Shown here one piece after another: positions 4,523-5,081 of a DNA stretch of 5,081 bases. The position numbers were made by a program, and so were the translations under genes. Source of the stretch: Bacillota bacterium (GTDB lineage Bacteria; Bacillota_C; Negativicutes; CTSoil-072); contig JAGFXW010000194.1 of assembly GCA_017861495.1 (NCBI GenBank), positions 1-5,081 on the forward strand. The letters are read 5' to 3'. The first letter of the stretch is position 1; every line of letters starts with the position of its first letter. The notes under the pieces were generated by a model, which ran no database searches, had not been told where the DNA came from, and worked only from the letters and a program-made list of their open reading frames with translations.

Positions 4523-5081
4523 TCATTTTCCCAAAAGCAACGCATCCAGTTCCCGCAGCGAAGCAATATTATAATCTACTCTGATGTGGCTTGGAACGGG
4601 CATTTTTTTCGGATTAAACCAGCAGCATATAATACCGGCATTGTTTCCACCATACATGTCACAGGTAAGGGAATCACCAATGATCATTGTCGTTTCCGGA
4701 CAATAATCTGAAATTGTTTCGCTGCATAACTCAAAGAATTTCTTGTCAGGCTTTGCGGTTCCCATCTGTTCCGAAATGAAAATACCATCCATTAATTTAT
4801 CGAAGCCGGAATTATGCAATTTCCCTTTTTGAGCAGCTGCGCTTCCGTTAGTTACTACGTATTGTTTATAGCGGCCCTTCAATAAATTACACAGTTCCAA
4901 AGCATAGTCCTGCAAAACTATAGTATGTCCAAGTTCCTGTTGATAATCTTGATTAAACGCCGCCCCTGATACAGAAGTTACGCCGAGCATAGCAAAAAAA
5001 TCATCAAACCTTCCAGGGTACAACACATTTTTATCAATCTCACCATTGGCGAAACGTTCCCAATACGTAGAATTGATTTTT
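4523..5081 (-). CDS. HAD-superfamily hydrolase, YjjG/YfnB-like (5' end outside the window)
   Basis: The frame stays open from the TGA at 4523-4525 to the right edge, so the start codon and HAD motif I (the DxDxT nucleophile loop) lie beyond 5081. The visible part begins with the cap-domain text INSTYWERFANGEI, which resembles YfnB/YjjG at this place. Numbering from the GTG at 5024-5026, motif II is VVTNG (57-61), motif III is K92 in GTAKPDKKFF, and motif IV is IIGDSLTCDMYGG (115-127) with D118 and D123. The end, CCWFNP and then LRELDALLLGK, is also typical. Relatives dephosphorylate non-canonical pyrimidine nucleoside monophosphates, a house-cleaning role, but HAD substrates are hard to predict. 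An internal GTG at 5026 is not the true start. It lies upstream of tag in the same direction. Confidence 0.88.
   Translation of the reverse strand, partial: KINSTYWERFANGEIDKNVLYPGRFDDFFAMLGVTSVSGAAFNQDYQQELGHTIVLQDYALELCNLLKGRYKQYVVTNGSAAAQKGKLHNSGFDKLMDGIFISEQMGTAKPDKKFFELCSETISDYCPETTMIIGDSLTCDMYGGNNAGIICCWFNPKKMPVPSHIRVDYNIASLRELDALLLGK

Noticed and set aside
1..5081. CRISPR array, tRNA, rRNA, IS element or att site
   Set aside because: No regularly spaced repeats, cloverleaf, transposase-like protein or terminal inverted repeat pair was seen on reading both strands.

Overview
The window looks like chromosomal DNA of a low-to-moderate GC Gram-positive-type bacterium (Firmicutes in the broad sense). 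The signs are purine-rich Shine-Dalgarno sites (AGGAGG, GGAGGG), a textbook sigma-A promoter (TTGACA, 17 nt, TACAAT), GTG/ATG starts, and proteins whose closest remembered relatives are in Bacilli, Clostridia and Negativicutes. The exact lineage cannot be fixed from the sequence. No rRNA, tRNA, IS element or CRISPR array is visible.

Left edge to about 416: an AT-rich stretch with no confident gene. It holds a possible 42-codon ORF (minus strand, 124-252), several short dyads, a possible gene start running off the left edge behind a near-perfect Shine-Dalgarno site, and at 337-370 a good intrinsic terminator for the minus-strand operon that follows.

417 to 3104: a compact minus-strand cluster that reads, in transcription order, MarR-family repressor, DoxX-family membrane protein, LigB/DODA-type extradiol dioxygenase (YgiD family), pirin. 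The marR promoter carries an 18-bp near-palindrome over its -10 box and start point. A copy matching at 14 of 18 positions lies just upstream of doxX. Both resemble the operator remembered for MhqR, the quinone-responsive MarR repressor of Bacillus and Staphylococcus. The simplest reading is an autoregulated quinone/catechol-responsive regulon in which a ring-cleavage dioxygenase, a DoxX protein and a pirin (some pirins are quercetin dioxygenases) act on or protect against aromatic electrophiles. The pirin keeps its metal ligands but seems to lack about 25 residues near its C-terminus.

3105 to 3850: a divergent intergenic region rich in overlapping dyads, then a plus-strand gene for a secreted CAP/SCP-domain protein (YkwD type). 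A very strong, almost perfectly symmetrical hairpin at 3787-3850 can terminate transcription from both sides.

3874 to the right edge: a minus-strand pair, a HAD-superfamily hydrolase of the YjjG/YfnB type (its start lies beyond the window) followed by 3-methyladenine DNA glycosylase I (Tag). Both are housekeeping genes (nucleotide clean-up and alkylation repair) and may be co-transcribed.

The most interesting part is the marR-doxX-dioxygenase-pirin regulon with its paired operators. It is a new arrangement of known families rather than a wholly unknown system.
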